In this document: positions 43,623 to 51,893 of the stretch, piece after piece
Numbering within the stretch: the first letter of the stretch is position 1
Layout: every line of letters begins with the position of its first letter
NCBI RefSeq assembly: GCF_000156195.1
Contig: NZ_GG688329.1
Location: 57,487-121,486, forward strand
DNA: 64,000 nucleotides
Source: Bacteroides finegoldii DSM 17565
Lineage (GTDB): Bacteria > Bacteroidota > Bacteroidia > Bacteroidales > Bacteroidaceae
Direction of reading: 5' to 3'
Notes under the pieces: generated by a model
Seen by the model: only the letters and a program-made list of their open reading frames with translations
The model's database searches: none
What the model was told of the DNA's origin: nothing
Position numbers and translations under genes: made by a program

Positions 43623-45581
43623 CTATGCATCGATATTTGCATACGTTGCGTTCTCTTCAATAAATTCGCGGCGCGGACCTACGTCTTCACCCATCAGCAT
43701 GGAGAAGATATAATCGGCTTCCGCTGCATTATCTATATTTACTTGCTTCAGCATACGGTTTTCGGGGTCCATAGTCGTACTCCATAGCTGTTCCGCATTC
43801 ATCTCACCCAAACCTTTGTATCGTTGGATGTGTACGGCGCTTTCGGAACCACCGCCGTAAGTGTCGATGAAATTTTGAAGCTGCGCGTCTGTCCAGCAAT
43901 ATTCTTTTACCTTGCCTTTCGTACAAAGGTAGAGCGGAGGAGTAGCAATGTACAGGTATCCGTTCTGAATGATTTGAGGCATATAGCGGAAGAAGAAAGT
44001 CATGATCAATGTGTCGATGTGAGAACCATCGACGTCGGCATCGGTCATGATGATAATCTTGTGATAACGCAGCTTTTCGATATTTGCTTCTTTGCTGTCA
44101 TCTTCCGTTCCGATTGTCACCCCTAATGCGGTATATATATTACGGATTTCCTCGCTTTCCAAAGCTTTGTGGTACATGGCTTTCTCCACATTCAGAATCT
44201 TACCGCGTAACGGGAGGATGGCTTGGAACATACGGTTACGGCCTTGTTTGGCAGTACCGCCTGCCGAATCTCCCTCGACAAGGAACAGTTCGCATTTAGA
44301 CGGATCTTTGTCCGAACAGTCGGCCAGTTTGCCCGGCAGACCGCCTCCGGACATCGGAGACTTGCGTTGTACCATTTCACGGGCTTTTCTTGCAGCGTGA
44401 CGGGCGGTAGCGGCTAAAATCACCTTGTCAACAATTGTTTTGGCCTCTTTCGGATGTTCTTCCAAATAGTAGGATAACACTTCACCTACCGCTTGGTCTA
44501 CAGCACCCATTACTTCGTTGTTACCCAACTTCGTCTTGGTCTGTCCCTCAAATTGAGGTTCGGCTACTTTTACAGAAATAACAGCGGTCAAGCCTTCGCG
44601 GAAGTCATCTCCCGAGATTTCCACCTTCACCTTTTCCAGCATTTTGCTGTCTTCGGCGTATTTCTTCAATGTACGGGTTAATGCGCGGCGGAAACCGGCC
44701 AGGTGCGTACCACCTTCGATGGTGTTGATATTATTAACGTATGAGTGAACGTTTTCGGAGAATCCGGTATTGTACATGATAGCCACTTCAATAGGAATTC
44801 CCTGCTTCTCTGAATTGAGATAAATAACGTCGTTTATCAAGTGTTCGCGAGAAGACTCGATGAAGCGTACAAACTCTCTCAGACCTTCTTCCGAATAGAA
44901 TTGCTCGCTTTTGAAGCTGCCGTCTTCATTTACCACGCGGCGGTCGGTCAGTGAGATGCGTAGTCCTGCATTCAAGTAGGCCAATTCGCGCAGACGTGAA
45001 GCCAATATTTTGTAGTCATACACCGTTTCCGTGAAAATGCTGCCATCCGGCCAGAATTGTTGGCGGGTACCGGTAATGTCGGAAGTGCCGACTTCTTTTA
45101 CAGAATAAAGTGGTTTACCTATTTCATACTCCTGCTGGTAAATCTTACCACCCCGGAATACTTGAGTAGTCATGTGTGTGGACAATGCGTTCACACAAGA
45201 CATACCTACACCGTGCAGACCTCCGGATACTTTGTAGGAACCTTTATCGAACTTACCTCCGGCATGCAGTACGGTCATGGCTACTTCCAATGCCGACTTC
45301 TTTTCTTTCTCGTGATAGTCTACCGGAATACCGCGTCCGTTGTCCTGTACTGTGATTGAGTTGTCTTCGTTGATTGTCACCTCTATGTGCGTACAGTATC
45401 CTGCCAACGCTTCGTCGATGGAGTTATCGACAATTTCGTATACTAAGTGGTGAAGTCCCTTTACGCTGATGTCACCGATGTACATCGCAGGGCGTTTTCT
45501 TACTGCTTCGAGACCTTCCAATACCTGGATACTATCCGCAGAATAAGACCCGTTATTGGGAGTGATTTGTTCTTCGCTCAT
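43623..45581 (-). CDS. gyrB: DNA gyrase subunit B
   Basis: A 652-residue type IIA topoisomerase subunit. The ATPase (GHKL) domain shows YEIVDNSIDEALAG and the QDNGRGIPVD loop, then GLHGVGMSCVNALS. The transducer region contains QTKTKLGN. The TOPRIM domain has LVEGDSAGGTAKQGRNR and ADVDGSHIDTL, and QRYKGLGEMNAEQLW closes the C-terminus. The length is that of the short gyrase type without the large insertion of Gammaproteobacteria. Confusion with ParE is possible in principle, but the TOPRIM and tail fit GyrB. Confidence 0.94.
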   Translation of the reverse strand: MSEEQITPNNGSYSADSIQVLEGLEAVRKRPAMYIGDISVKGLHHLVYEIVDNSIDEALAGYCTHIEVTINEDNSITVQDNGRGIPVDYHEKEKKSALEVAMTVLHAGGKFDKGSYKVSGGLHGVGMSCVNALSTHMTTQVFRGGKIYQQEYEIGKPLYSVKEVGTSDITGTRQQFWPDGSIFTETVYDYKILASRLRELAYLNAGLRISLTDRRVVNEDGSFKSEQFYSEEGLREFVRFIESSREHLINDVIYLNSEKQGIPIEVAIMYNTGFSENVHSYVNNINTIEGGTHLAGFRRALTRTLKKYAEDSKMLEKVKVEISGDDFREGLTAVISVKVAEPQFEGQTKTKLGNNEVMGAVDQAVGEVLSYYLEEHPKEAKTIVDKVILAATARHAARKAREMVQRKSPMSGGGLPGKLADCSDKDPSKCELFLVEGDSAGGTAKQGRNRMFQAILPLRGKILNVEKAMYHKALESEEIRNIYTALGVTIGTEDDSKEANIEKLRYHKIIIMTDADVDGSHIDTLIMTFFFRYMPQIIQNGYLYIATPPLYLCTKGKVKEYCWTDAQLQNFIDTYGGGSESAVHIQRYKGLGEMNAEQLWSTTMDPENRMLKQVNIDNAAEADYIFSMLMGEDVGPRREFIEENATYANIDA

Positions 45582-45609
45582 AATTGCCTTTCTAACTTTA
45601 ATAACAGAG

Positions 45610-45640
45610 CAAATATAGTGAAATTTGTCGACTTGACGAA
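45610..45640 (-). promoter_or_regulatory. Probable gyrB promoter
   Basis: On the minus strand TTCG (45640-45637), 19 bases, TATATTTG (45617-45610). The -7 box is perfect; the start would be near 45603, 22 bases before the ATG. Confidence 0.65.
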
Positions 45641-45723
45641 GAATAAACCGTGAAAAATTAAGAATGGAGGAGGATTCTCCGTTTTCTTGGGTGAACTGGT
45701 ATATAGGTAATTATAAACAAGAA

Positions 45724-45747
45724 AGGCCGAACTTAAAAGTTCAGCCT
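45724..45747 (-). terminator. Terminator of rpsT
   Basis: On the minus strand AGGCTGAACTT pairs with AAGTTCGGCCT around a 2-base loop with one mismatch, followed by a T-rich run. Confidence 0.7.
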
Positions 45748-45778
45748 GGTGCTATATAGAATTATTGAATTCTTCTTA

Positions 45779-46033
45779 TTAAGCGAGCTTGTTGATGTAA
45801 ATAGCCAACTTAGATTTCAGATTGTTAGCTTTGTTTTTGTGAATCACATTTGTCTTAGCCAACTTATCCAACATCTTTGTAATGCCCGGATACATTGCAA
45901 CTGCTTCTGCTTTGTCAGTAGTTGCGCGAAGCTTTCTAACAGCGTTTCTCATGGTCTTGCCATAATATCTGTTGTGAAGTCTTCTAGTCTCTTCTTGTCT
46001 GATTCTTTTCAGTGATGATTTATGATTTGCCAT
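45779..46033 (-). CDS. rpsT: 30S ribosomal protein S20
   Basis: An 84-residue basic protein that binds 16S rRNA. The start MANHKSSLKRIRQEETRRLHNR and YYGKTMRNAVRKL are typical of S20, as is VIHKNKANNLKSKL at the C-terminus. The tRNA-Glu gene lies 44 bases upstream with no promoter between, so the two are probably made as one transcript. Confidence 0.96.
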   Translation of the reverse strand: MANHKSSLKRIRQEETRRLHNRYYGKTMRNAVRKLRATTDKAEAVAMYPGITKMLDKLAKTNVIHKNKANNLKSKLAIYINKLA

Positions 46034-46077
46034 CTCGACTAATCTGTTTTTTTTAGTTCGTTTATTCTTTTAACTTG

Positions 46078-46149
46078 TAGCCCGTGGGGGAATCGAACCC
46101 CCCTTTCAAGAATGAAAATCTTGCGTCCTAACCGATAGACGAACGGGCC
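46078..46149 (-). tRNA. tRNA-Glu (anticodon TTC)
   Basis: A 72-base gene without encoded CCA. The acceptor stem is GGCCCGT/ACGGGCT, the T arm contains GGTTCGATTCC, and the anticodon loop CTTTTCA reads TTC. D arm GTCTATCGGTTAGGAC fits. The discriminator base is A. Confidence 0.95.
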
Positions 46150-46211
46150 ATTCTGTGTTGCATTTCTGCTTTTGCTTTCTCGAATCTGTGTTTGTTTCTC
46201 GATTGCGGATG

Positions 46212-46242
46212 CAAAGGTAGGAACTTTTTTGAAACTGACAAA
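46212..46242 (-). promoter_or_regulatory. Promoter for tRNA-Glu and rpsT
   Basis: On the minus strand TTTG (46242-46239), 19 bases, TACCTTTG (46219-46212): a full consensus match. The start would be near 46205, about 56 bases before the tRNA. Confidence 0.82.
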
Positions 46243-46500
46243 CAATTTGCTGAAAAAAATAGCATAAATTTTCCGGTTGTCTTCTTTTGTCTTTCTTTTC
46301 TTTCTGATATTCAATTAATTATACTTCTCTGTTTCTCGTGAAAAAACTTCATTTTTCCTTTTGCCAATATCGGATGTACTTTTGCCTATACCTTATTATA
46401 TATAAAGGGCGCTCTTTTCCTCTTCCTTCTCTCTGCGAACGGAATCGCTTATTTTCTTTTATTCGGCAGTCAACGGGATTCTTATTTAGAAGATTTTTTG

Positions 46501-46508
46501 TAGTTTTG
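46501..46508 (+). promoter_or_regulatory. Possible -7 box of recO
   Basis: TAGTTTTG, a TAnnTTTG match, 28 bases before the ATG at 46536. The -33 region is poor. Confidence 0.4.
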
Positions 46509-46535
46509 TTCCGGAATGGAAATTTGTGATTGGTT

Positions 46536-47263
46536 ATGCTGCAAAAAACGAAAGGAATCGTTCTTCATACATTAAAGTATAATGATACTTCTATCATTGT
46601 AGATATATATACGGAGCTTTCCGGCAGGGCTTCTTTTCTTGTGGCAGTTCCCCGTTCACGAAAAGCAGCGGTGAAATCCGTTCTTTTCCAGCCGTTGTCT
46701 TTTATTGAATTTGAGGCGGATTACAGACCGAATGCGACTCTTTATCGGGTGAAAGAGGCGAAATCCTTTTATCCTTTTTCTTCCATTCCCTATGATCCTT
46801 ATAAATCTGCGATGGCACTTTTTCTATCGGAATTCCTTTATCGGGCTATTCGGGAGGAGGCTGAGAACCGTCCGTTGTTTGCTTATTTGCAGCATTCCAT
46901 CATTTGGCTGGATGAGTGCAGGGAAGGATTCTCTAATTTCCATCTTGTTTTTCTAATGCGTCTTTCCCGTTTTTGGGCCTTTATCCCAATCTGGAAGACT
47001 ATCATGCCGGTGATTACTTCGATTTGCTGAATGCTTGTTTTACTTCTACTCGTCCCCAACTGCATTCATCCTATATCAATCCTGAAGATGCGGGACGTCT
47101 TCGGCAATTGATGCGTATGAATTATGAGACTATGCATCTTTTCGGTATGAGTCGTGCCGAACGTACTCGTTGTCTGACGACTATCAATGATTATTATAGT
47201 CTGCATTTGCCGGACTTCCCGGTATTGAAATCATTAGAAGTGTTGAAAGAACTGTTTGATTAG
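46536..47263 (+). pseudogene. recO: DNA repair protein RecO, interrupted by a one-base frameshift
   Basis: The first frame gives MLQKTKGIVLHTLKYNDTSI... up to LMRLSRF and then goes wrong (stop at 47028-47030). The next frame resumes GLYPNLEDYHAGDYFDLLNAC and runs to LEVLKELFD, stop 47261-47263. Adding one T to the T5 run at 46970-46974 restores one protein of about 242 residues reading SRFLGLYPN, the usual RecO length. RecO loads RecA onto SSB-coated gaps with RecR. Both halves look well conserved and free of other damage, so this is either a very recent mutation or a base-calling error in a homopolymer. RecO itself is the confident call; the defect is less certain. Confidence 0.85.
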
Positions 47264-47347
47264 CTCCTTTCGGCTGATAGGCACTGATTTAGTAGATGAA
47301 AGAAGTAGGGATACAATGTGTTTATTCCCTGCATTGTTCATATTGGA

Positions 47348-47608
47348 TACCGGTATAGATGATTTGTCATGGCTGTGGTGACTTCTTCCCACGGCTGTGA
47401 CGAGATCCTACCACAACCATGACGAGATCTCGTCACGGCCGTGACGAATTAACTATGTCGGTGTTTTAACAGAACAATGTCGGTAGTTTTATAAACTTAT
47501 GCCAGTGCTTTGATAGATGAATGCCGGTACTTGAAGGATGATGAGAGACGTTTTGAGGAAATGATGAGAGATACTGGGAGAAATGATGAGAGATAACTCA
47601 TCGTGAGT
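47348..47608. repeat. Array of about 12 degenerate repeat units, mostly at exact 22-bp spacing
   Basis: Units start at 47348, then 47368, 47390, 47412, 47434, 47456, 47478, 47500, 47522 (exactly 22 bp apart from 47368 on), then 47542, 47565 and 47587 after a 20/23 shift. Three blocks of related units follow each other: CATGGCTGTG, CACGGCTGTG, CACAACCATG, CACGGCCGTG; then TGTCGGTG, TGTCGGTA, TGCCAGTG, TGCCGGTA; then TGAGAGAC, TGAGAGAT, TGAGAGAT. Sequence identity between blocks is low but the period is kept. No cas genes or identical repeats, so it is not CRISPR. Confidence 0.85.
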
Positions 47609-47618
47609 TATCTCTCAT
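47586..47618. repeat. Perfect 15-bp palindrome ending the array
   Basis: ATGAGAGATAACTCA (47586-47600), TCG, TGAGTTATCTCTCAT (47604-47618). Each arm contains one ATGAGAGAT motif. Further copies lie at 47658-47666 and 47665-47673, and a one-mismatch copy at 47647-47655. Confidence 0.88.
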
Positions 47619-47711
47619 AAAGTATATTGCTGATATTTAATCTTTTATCTCTGATTTATGAGAGATGAGAGATCGAAAGTAAAAAAAACTTCTCAGTAGA
47701 GAGTGGGTGAA

Positions 47712-48161
47712 TTATCCCAAAAGCTCTTTTACTTTTGCTGAGATGGCACGGCCTTCGGCAAGTCCTGCCAATTTCTTGGAAGCTACTCCCATTACTTTAC
47801 CCATGTCTTTTCCGCTGGTGGCACCCACTTCGGCAATGATTTCCTTTAATGCCGCTTCCAGTTCTTCGGCAGACATTTGTTTCGGCAGATACTTCTCCAT
47901 AACGGCTACCTGTCCTAGCTCTGCGTCAGCCAAGTCCTGACGGCCTTGTCCGATATAGATCTCGGCAGAGTCCTTTCCTTGTTTTACGAGTTTCTGGATG
48001 ATTTTAAGTGCCGCGTCATCTGTCAGTGTATCGTTAGCTCCCGGAGCAGTCTTTGCTTCAAGGAAAAACTTCTTAACGTTTCTCAAAGTCTCTAAGGCTA
48101 CTTTGTCCTTTGCCTTCATTGCGTTTTTTATGTCTTCGCTGACTTTATCAAATAAATCCAT
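47712..48161 (-). CDS. yqeY: GatB/YqeY domain protein
   Basis: A 149-residue helical protein of the YqeY family, related to the tRNA-binding tail of GatB. Marks are MDLFDKVSEDIKNAMKAKDKVALETLRNVK and the C-terminal GKVMGVASKKLAGLAEGRAISAKVKELL. It may assist tRNA-dependent amidation or bind tRNA. It lies 85 bases after ftsZ on the same strand, the usual position in Bacteroidota, and is probably the last gene of the dcw transcript. Confidence 0.92.
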   Translation of the reverse strand: MDLFDKVSEDIKNAMKAKDKVALETLRNVKKFFLEAKTAPGANDTLTDDAALKIIQKLVKQGKDSAEIYIGQGRQDLADAELGQVAVMEKYLPKQMSAEELEAALKEIIAEVGATSGKDMGKVMGVASKKLAGLAEGRAISAKVKELLG

Positions 48162-48246
48162 ACTATTATAATTAAAAATTAAAGATTAAAAATTATAACT
48201 GAAGCCTGATTCTGCGAGTTTATAATCTTCGTTTTTAGTTCTTTGT

Positions 48247-49557
48247 TTAGAACGTAATCACGCCATTCTCGTCTGTTGCTTCTTCCGTTGTGACTTCTTC
48301 CTCCAAAGCGGCTTTGGTCCGTATCTTGGTGAGGGTTGTCTTATCGCGCATATATGTGGGAGAATCTTCTACCATAGCGATGATGTCGTCGTTGTCCAGA
48401 TCTTCCATATTGAAGAGGTAGATGTGACGACGTTTGCGCAGACTCTTGCTTCCGATATTGCTGGCGCTTTCTCCGTATGCTTTGCGGATGCGTTCTTTGT
48501 TTTTCTCTTTTTCTTCTTCCAGTTGCAGTTGGCGTTCCTCTTCTTCCTGGCTGCGCGCAGCGTGCAGGCTGTCCATGCCGGGAACATCCTCTACTCCGAA
48601 TCCGGTTGCAAGTACGGTAATCTTCACTTTTGTTTCCAAAGAGTTGTCGATGGCAACACCCCAGATAACCTCCACGCCTTCGCGGAACTTACTCATGAAT
48701 TCATGTATCTCGTTCATCTCTTCCATCATCAATTCGGATGACGGACAGAAAGAAACGTTCAACATCACTTTTTTGGCGTTGAAGATATCGTTGTTGTTAA
48801 GTAGCGGAGAATGCAGCGCATCATCGATTGCTTTGGTTACCCGATTTTCTCCTTCACCGAATCCGGTACTCATGATGGCTACTCCACCATCTTTCAAGAT
48901 AGTCTTCACATCGGCAAAGTCCAGGTTGACCGTACCGCGCATGGTGATAATCTCGGCAATACTTTTGGCAGCGATGGAGAGTGTATCATCGGCCTTGCCG
49001 AATGCATTCATAAAGGTAAGGTCGGCATATATTTCGCGCAAGCGTTCGTTGTTGATAACCAATAAAGCGTCAACGTGTTGAGCGATACGTTCCACGCCGT
49101 CCAACGCTTGGATAATTTTCTTTTCCCCTTCGAAGATAAAGGGGATGGTAACGATACCGACTGTCAGAATATCCATCTCCTTTGCGATGCGGGCAATGAC
49201 AGGGGCTGCGCCGGTTCCTGTTCCACCACCCATTCCGGCAGTGATGAATACCATCTTGGTGCCGTCGTTCAGTTGGTTTCTAATGTCTTCTATACTTTCT
49301 TCGGCGGCATCGCGTGCCCGTTCGGGACGGTTGCCGGCCCCAAGACCTTGTGTGATGCTACGGCCCAGTTGCAGTTTCACCGGAACCGGTGATTCGGCCA
49401 ATGCCTGGTTGTCCGTGTTGCAAAGAACGAACGTTACATCATGAATACCTTCCCGGTACATGTGGTTTACAGCGTTGCCACCACCACCACCTACGCCAAT
49501 CACTTTGATGATCTTCGGTGAATCTGTCGGGAAATCGAATTGTACTATCTCGTCCAT
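48247..49557 (-). CDS. ftsZ: Cell division GTPase FtsZ
   Basis: A 436-residue tubulin homologue that forms the division ring at mid-cell. The N-terminal GTP site shows IGVGGGGGNAVNHM and the signature GMGGGTGTGAAPVIA. The T7 loop appears as NLDFADVKTIL. The core ends near residue 320; the following linker is rich in E, K and R. The tail contains DIIAMVEDSPTYMRDK about 45 residues before the end, a likely form of the FtsA/MinC-binding peptide, and then an unusual acidic extension (EEEVTTEEATDENG). It lies 56 bases after ftsA. Confidence 0.96.
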   Translation of the reverse strand: MDEIVQFDFPTDSPKIIKVIGVGGGGGNAVNHMYREGIHDVTFVLCNTDNQALAESPVPVKLQLGRSITQGLGAGNRPERARDAAEESIEDIRNQLNDGTKMVFITAGMGGGTGTGAAPVIARIAKEMDILTVGIVTIPFIFEGEKKIIQALDGVERIAQHVDALLVINNERLREIYADLTFMNAFGKADDTLSIAAKSIAEIITMRGTVNLDFADVKTILKDGGVAIMSTGFGEGENRVTKAIDDALHSPLLNNNDIFNAKKVMLNVSFCPSSELMMEEMNEIHEFMSKFREGVEVIWGVAIDNSLETKVKITVLATGFGVEDVPGMDSLHAARSQEEEERQLQLEEEKEKNKERIRKAYGESASNIGSKSLRKRRHIYLFNMEDLDNDDIIAMVEDSPTYMRDKTTLTKIRTKAALEEEVTTEEATDENGVITF

Positions 49558-49613
49558 AATCTTATGCTAATTACTAGTTACTATTTACAAATTACAAGCT
49601 ATGTCTCCGGAAG

Positions 49614-51071
49614 TTATTTCATTTCATCATCTTCATTGAAGATGTTGGTCATTTCCTCAATCGTTTTCTTCATTTTTGTTGTGAACCAACCGGGCTTAGC
49701 TTCTTTTTTCCGCCTTTCTTTCTCCTCCTTTTCTTTCTGTTTGCGAAGTTTCTCGGCTTCTTTGGCAGCCAGTTTGGCTTCTCGTTCCTCTTCCTCTTTC
49801 TTGAGTCGGGCGATGCGGGCCTGTTCTTTCAAATCTTGGTCGTTTTCGAACATATCGGCTGTCTTGAGAACTTCCGCTTCCGGTTTAGGAGTGGCCGGAG
49901 CAGGTTGAGAAACAGTTTCTATCAGGCAGCAATTCTGGTTCCCTTCAAACAGAAGTCCGAATAACGTATTCTGCGAGCCGTCTTTTTTCAGGATATCACT
50001 AGGGGCATGAACGGTATTGCGTGGAAGTCTTGCCATTCTGATTTTCTCTATTTTGCTACGTTTGCGCAACATCTCTTCCAGGTTCTTTAGGTTGGTAGCT
50101 CCTCCTGTCATGATAATTCCTGCCAGCAGTTTGTCGTCAAAGCCGGAGAGTTGTATCTGATTCCATACATTGGCGATGATTTCTTCGGCACGGGCTTCGA
50201 TGATATTGTTGAGGTCGGCTACTTTAATGATACGGCTGTCATCGTCCAGTTTGCAAGTAGCCTCTTCTTGTTCGGGCTCTTCTTCATAAAGAGCGTCACC
50301 GTAGGTTTTCTTCAAACGTTCTGCTTCTTCCTCTTCCATCTGCAAGGTGGTGATGTCTCGTGTGATACTGTTACCTCCTAGTGGCAGCACAGTCAGGAAG
50401 CGGAGGATATTGTTTTTGTAAACGGAGATGGTAGTCGTATCTGCACCGAAGTCGACCAAAGCGCAGCCCGAACGGCGTTCGCTTTCTGTCAATACCGCGT
50501 TGGCTGTCACGAGCGGGGCAATCAGTTGTTCGGCTATATCTATTTTTGCCTGTTGGAAGCAATGCTCCAAATTCTTCCGCACGGAAGCACGGGCGACAAT
50601 ATTGAGGAAACGGCCTTCGATATGGCTTCCTACCAGACCCACCGGATTGGCTTGCAGGTTATTTCCCACTTTATATTCCTGTGGCGCTACGTCCAGTATG
50701 TCCATATCTACCACCGGGATGGCGATGTTCTCGTCGCCGATAGCACTGACAAGTTCCTCCGATATGATGGCTTCTTCTTCCAGATCGCGGCTTACCACGT
50801 TGCGTACTGTGCGAAGTGATTGACCGCCAATACCTACATATACTTTAGCAATTGAGTTTTTCAACTCACCTTCCAGTCTGTTGATGATAGAAGTCAGACT
50901 TTGTGCCGTCTTGTCCAGGTTAAAGATAACTCCTTTACGGATGAACGTAGAAGAGTCTTCCTGTGCATACGCCAGTATCTGCATACTTCCGTCACTGTTC
51001 TTTCTTCCGGCCACACCGGTTATCTTCGATGAACCAAGTTCAATAGCGGCGATAAATTCTGTTGTTGCCAT
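49614..51071 (-). CDS. ftsA: Cell division protein FtsA
   Basis: A 485-residue actin-like ATPase that tethers FtsZ to the membrane. The N-terminal phosphate-binding start is IAAIELGSSKITGVAG and a later ATP site is LVDFGADTTTISVY; IIMTGGATNLKNLEEML is the adenosine motif. Residues about 410-460 form a long charged coiled coil of E and K. The C-terminal PGWFTTKMKKTIEEMTNIF can form the membrane-binding amphipathic helix. It is longer than the E. coli protein because of the coiled coil, as is common in Bacteroidota. Confidence 0.95.
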   Translation of the reverse strand: MATTEFIAAIELGSSKITGVAGRKNSDGSMQILAYAQEDSSTFIRKGVIFNLDKTAQSLTSIINRLEGELKNSIAKVYVGIGGQSLRTVRNVVSRDLEEEAIISEELVSAIGDENIAIPVVDMDILDVAPQEYKVGNNLQANPVGLVGSHIEGRFLNIVARASVRKNLEHCFQQAKIDIAEQLIAPLVTANAVLTESERRSGCALVDFGADTTTISVYKNNILRFLTVLPLGGNSITRDITTLQMEEEEAERLKKTYGDALYEEEPEQEEATCKLDDDSRIIKVADLNNIIEARAEEIIANVWNQIQLSGFDDKLLAGIIMTGGATNLKNLEEMLRKRSKIEKIRMARLPRNTVHAPSDILKKDGSQNTLFGLLFEGNQNCCLIETVSQPAPATPKPEAEVLKTADMFENDQDLKEQARIARLKKEEEEREAKLAAKEAEKLRKQKEKEEKERRKKEAKPGWFTTKMKKTIEEMTNIFNEDDEMK

Positions 51072-51146
51072 CTCTTTATTTACTATTTAATTGTTTACAG
51101 TTTACTATTTGGAGAGATCTGTCACTTATATCTCATCACTTATCAC

Positions 51147-51887
51147 TCATCGTTCTCTTTTCGTACAGATAATCTGATTGCTGAATTCAAGGTTGATGCG
51201 TGAATATTTGTTCCAGCCTACCTTATTGAGCCCTTTCTTATAGAATTCTTTCAGGCGTGCCAGTTTGTCTTCAAAGTCATCCAGTTTGCCGAGATAGACA
51301 AGGTGGTCTCCCACACGTGGCACTAATTCGATATTGCGGTCGGGCAATACATGAATCTGTTCTATCTGCGCATCCCAGAACTTATTGTTATGCAAAAATA
51401 CACCAAACTTATATAAATCCTTCATTGCAAACGACTTTTCTACGTTTCCGGTGACAATTACCCGGTGAGCGACGCATTTTGCATCGGGAGGCATGACGGT
51501 TCCTTTGTTGTCAAGGTAGTAATTCTCACCGTTGGCGCTCATTACCCGTAAGATGGGAATGCGTTGTGTCACTTCCACGCAGACTTTGCCGCTAGGAGTC
51601 TTGTAGCATTCTGCTTCGTCAATCAACGGGTGTTTACTCAGTTCCCGTTCCAGTGACTTGGTAGAGATGCGTCCCATCTTTTTCCCGATGGGGTAGATGC
51701 CTTTTTTCTGAAGGATACCTTTCAGTTCGTCTTTAGTGATGAAACCGGCATAAGCGGTATCCTTGATAACTAATTCCATGTCACGGCAGGTCTGGTCGGC
51801 AGGCTTGCGGTTGAAGGCGCTGACAGCTACGACCAGGTAGGCTATGAGCACCAACATGACGATGGACAAAAGGATTCTCTTTACCAT
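51147..51887 (-). CDS. ftsQ: Cell division protein FtsQ
   Basis: A 246-residue single-span inner-membrane protein. The membrane segment is at about 4-24 (RILLSIVMLVLIAYLVVAVSAF). A POTRA-like and beta domain follows: LERELSKHPLIDEAECYKTPSGKVCVEVTQRIPILRV is the FtsQ pattern, with VTGNVEKSF later. It links FtsL/FtsB to the divisome. It lies between murC and ftsA, the conserved place. Confidence 0.88.
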   Translation of the reverse strand: MVKRILLSIVMLVLIAYLVVAVSAFNRKPADQTCRDMELVIKDTAYAGFITKDELKGILQKKGIYPIGKKMGRISTKSLERELSKHPLIDEAECYKTPSGKVCVEVTQRIPILRVMSANGENYYLDNKGTVMPPDAKCVAHRVIVTGNVEKSFAMKDLYKFGVFLHNNKFWDAQIEQIHVLPDRNIELVPRVGDHLVYLGKLDDFEDKLARLKEFYKKGLNKVGWNKYSRINLEFSNQIICTKRER

Positions 51888-51893
51888 AAATTA

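Larger units (their letters stand above)
46150..46535. other. Divergent gap between tRNA-Glu/rpsT and recO
   Basis: Holds the minus-strand promoter (46212-46242) and a TAGTTTTG box at 46501-46508 that may serve recO. A 63-residue open frame at 46338-46529 has low-complexity F/R/L content and no family signs, so it is not called. Nothing else is seen. Confidence 0.6.
47264..47711. other. Convergent gap holding the second 22-bp repeat array
   Basis: A 448-base gap between recO and the yqeY-like gene, which converge. The first 84 bases are unremarkable. From 47348 to 47673 it is almost entirely repeat units, described separately. No gene or RNA is recognised. Confidence 0.65.

Noticed and set aside
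46338..46529. 63-residue open frame upstream of recO
   Set aside because: Low-complexity F/R/L content, no ribosome-binding site or family signs, and it overlaps the likely recO promoter.
47348..47608. CRISPR array
   Set aside because: Units are 22 bp in total with no identical repeat separated by unique spacers, the sequence drifts along the array, and no cas genes are in the window.
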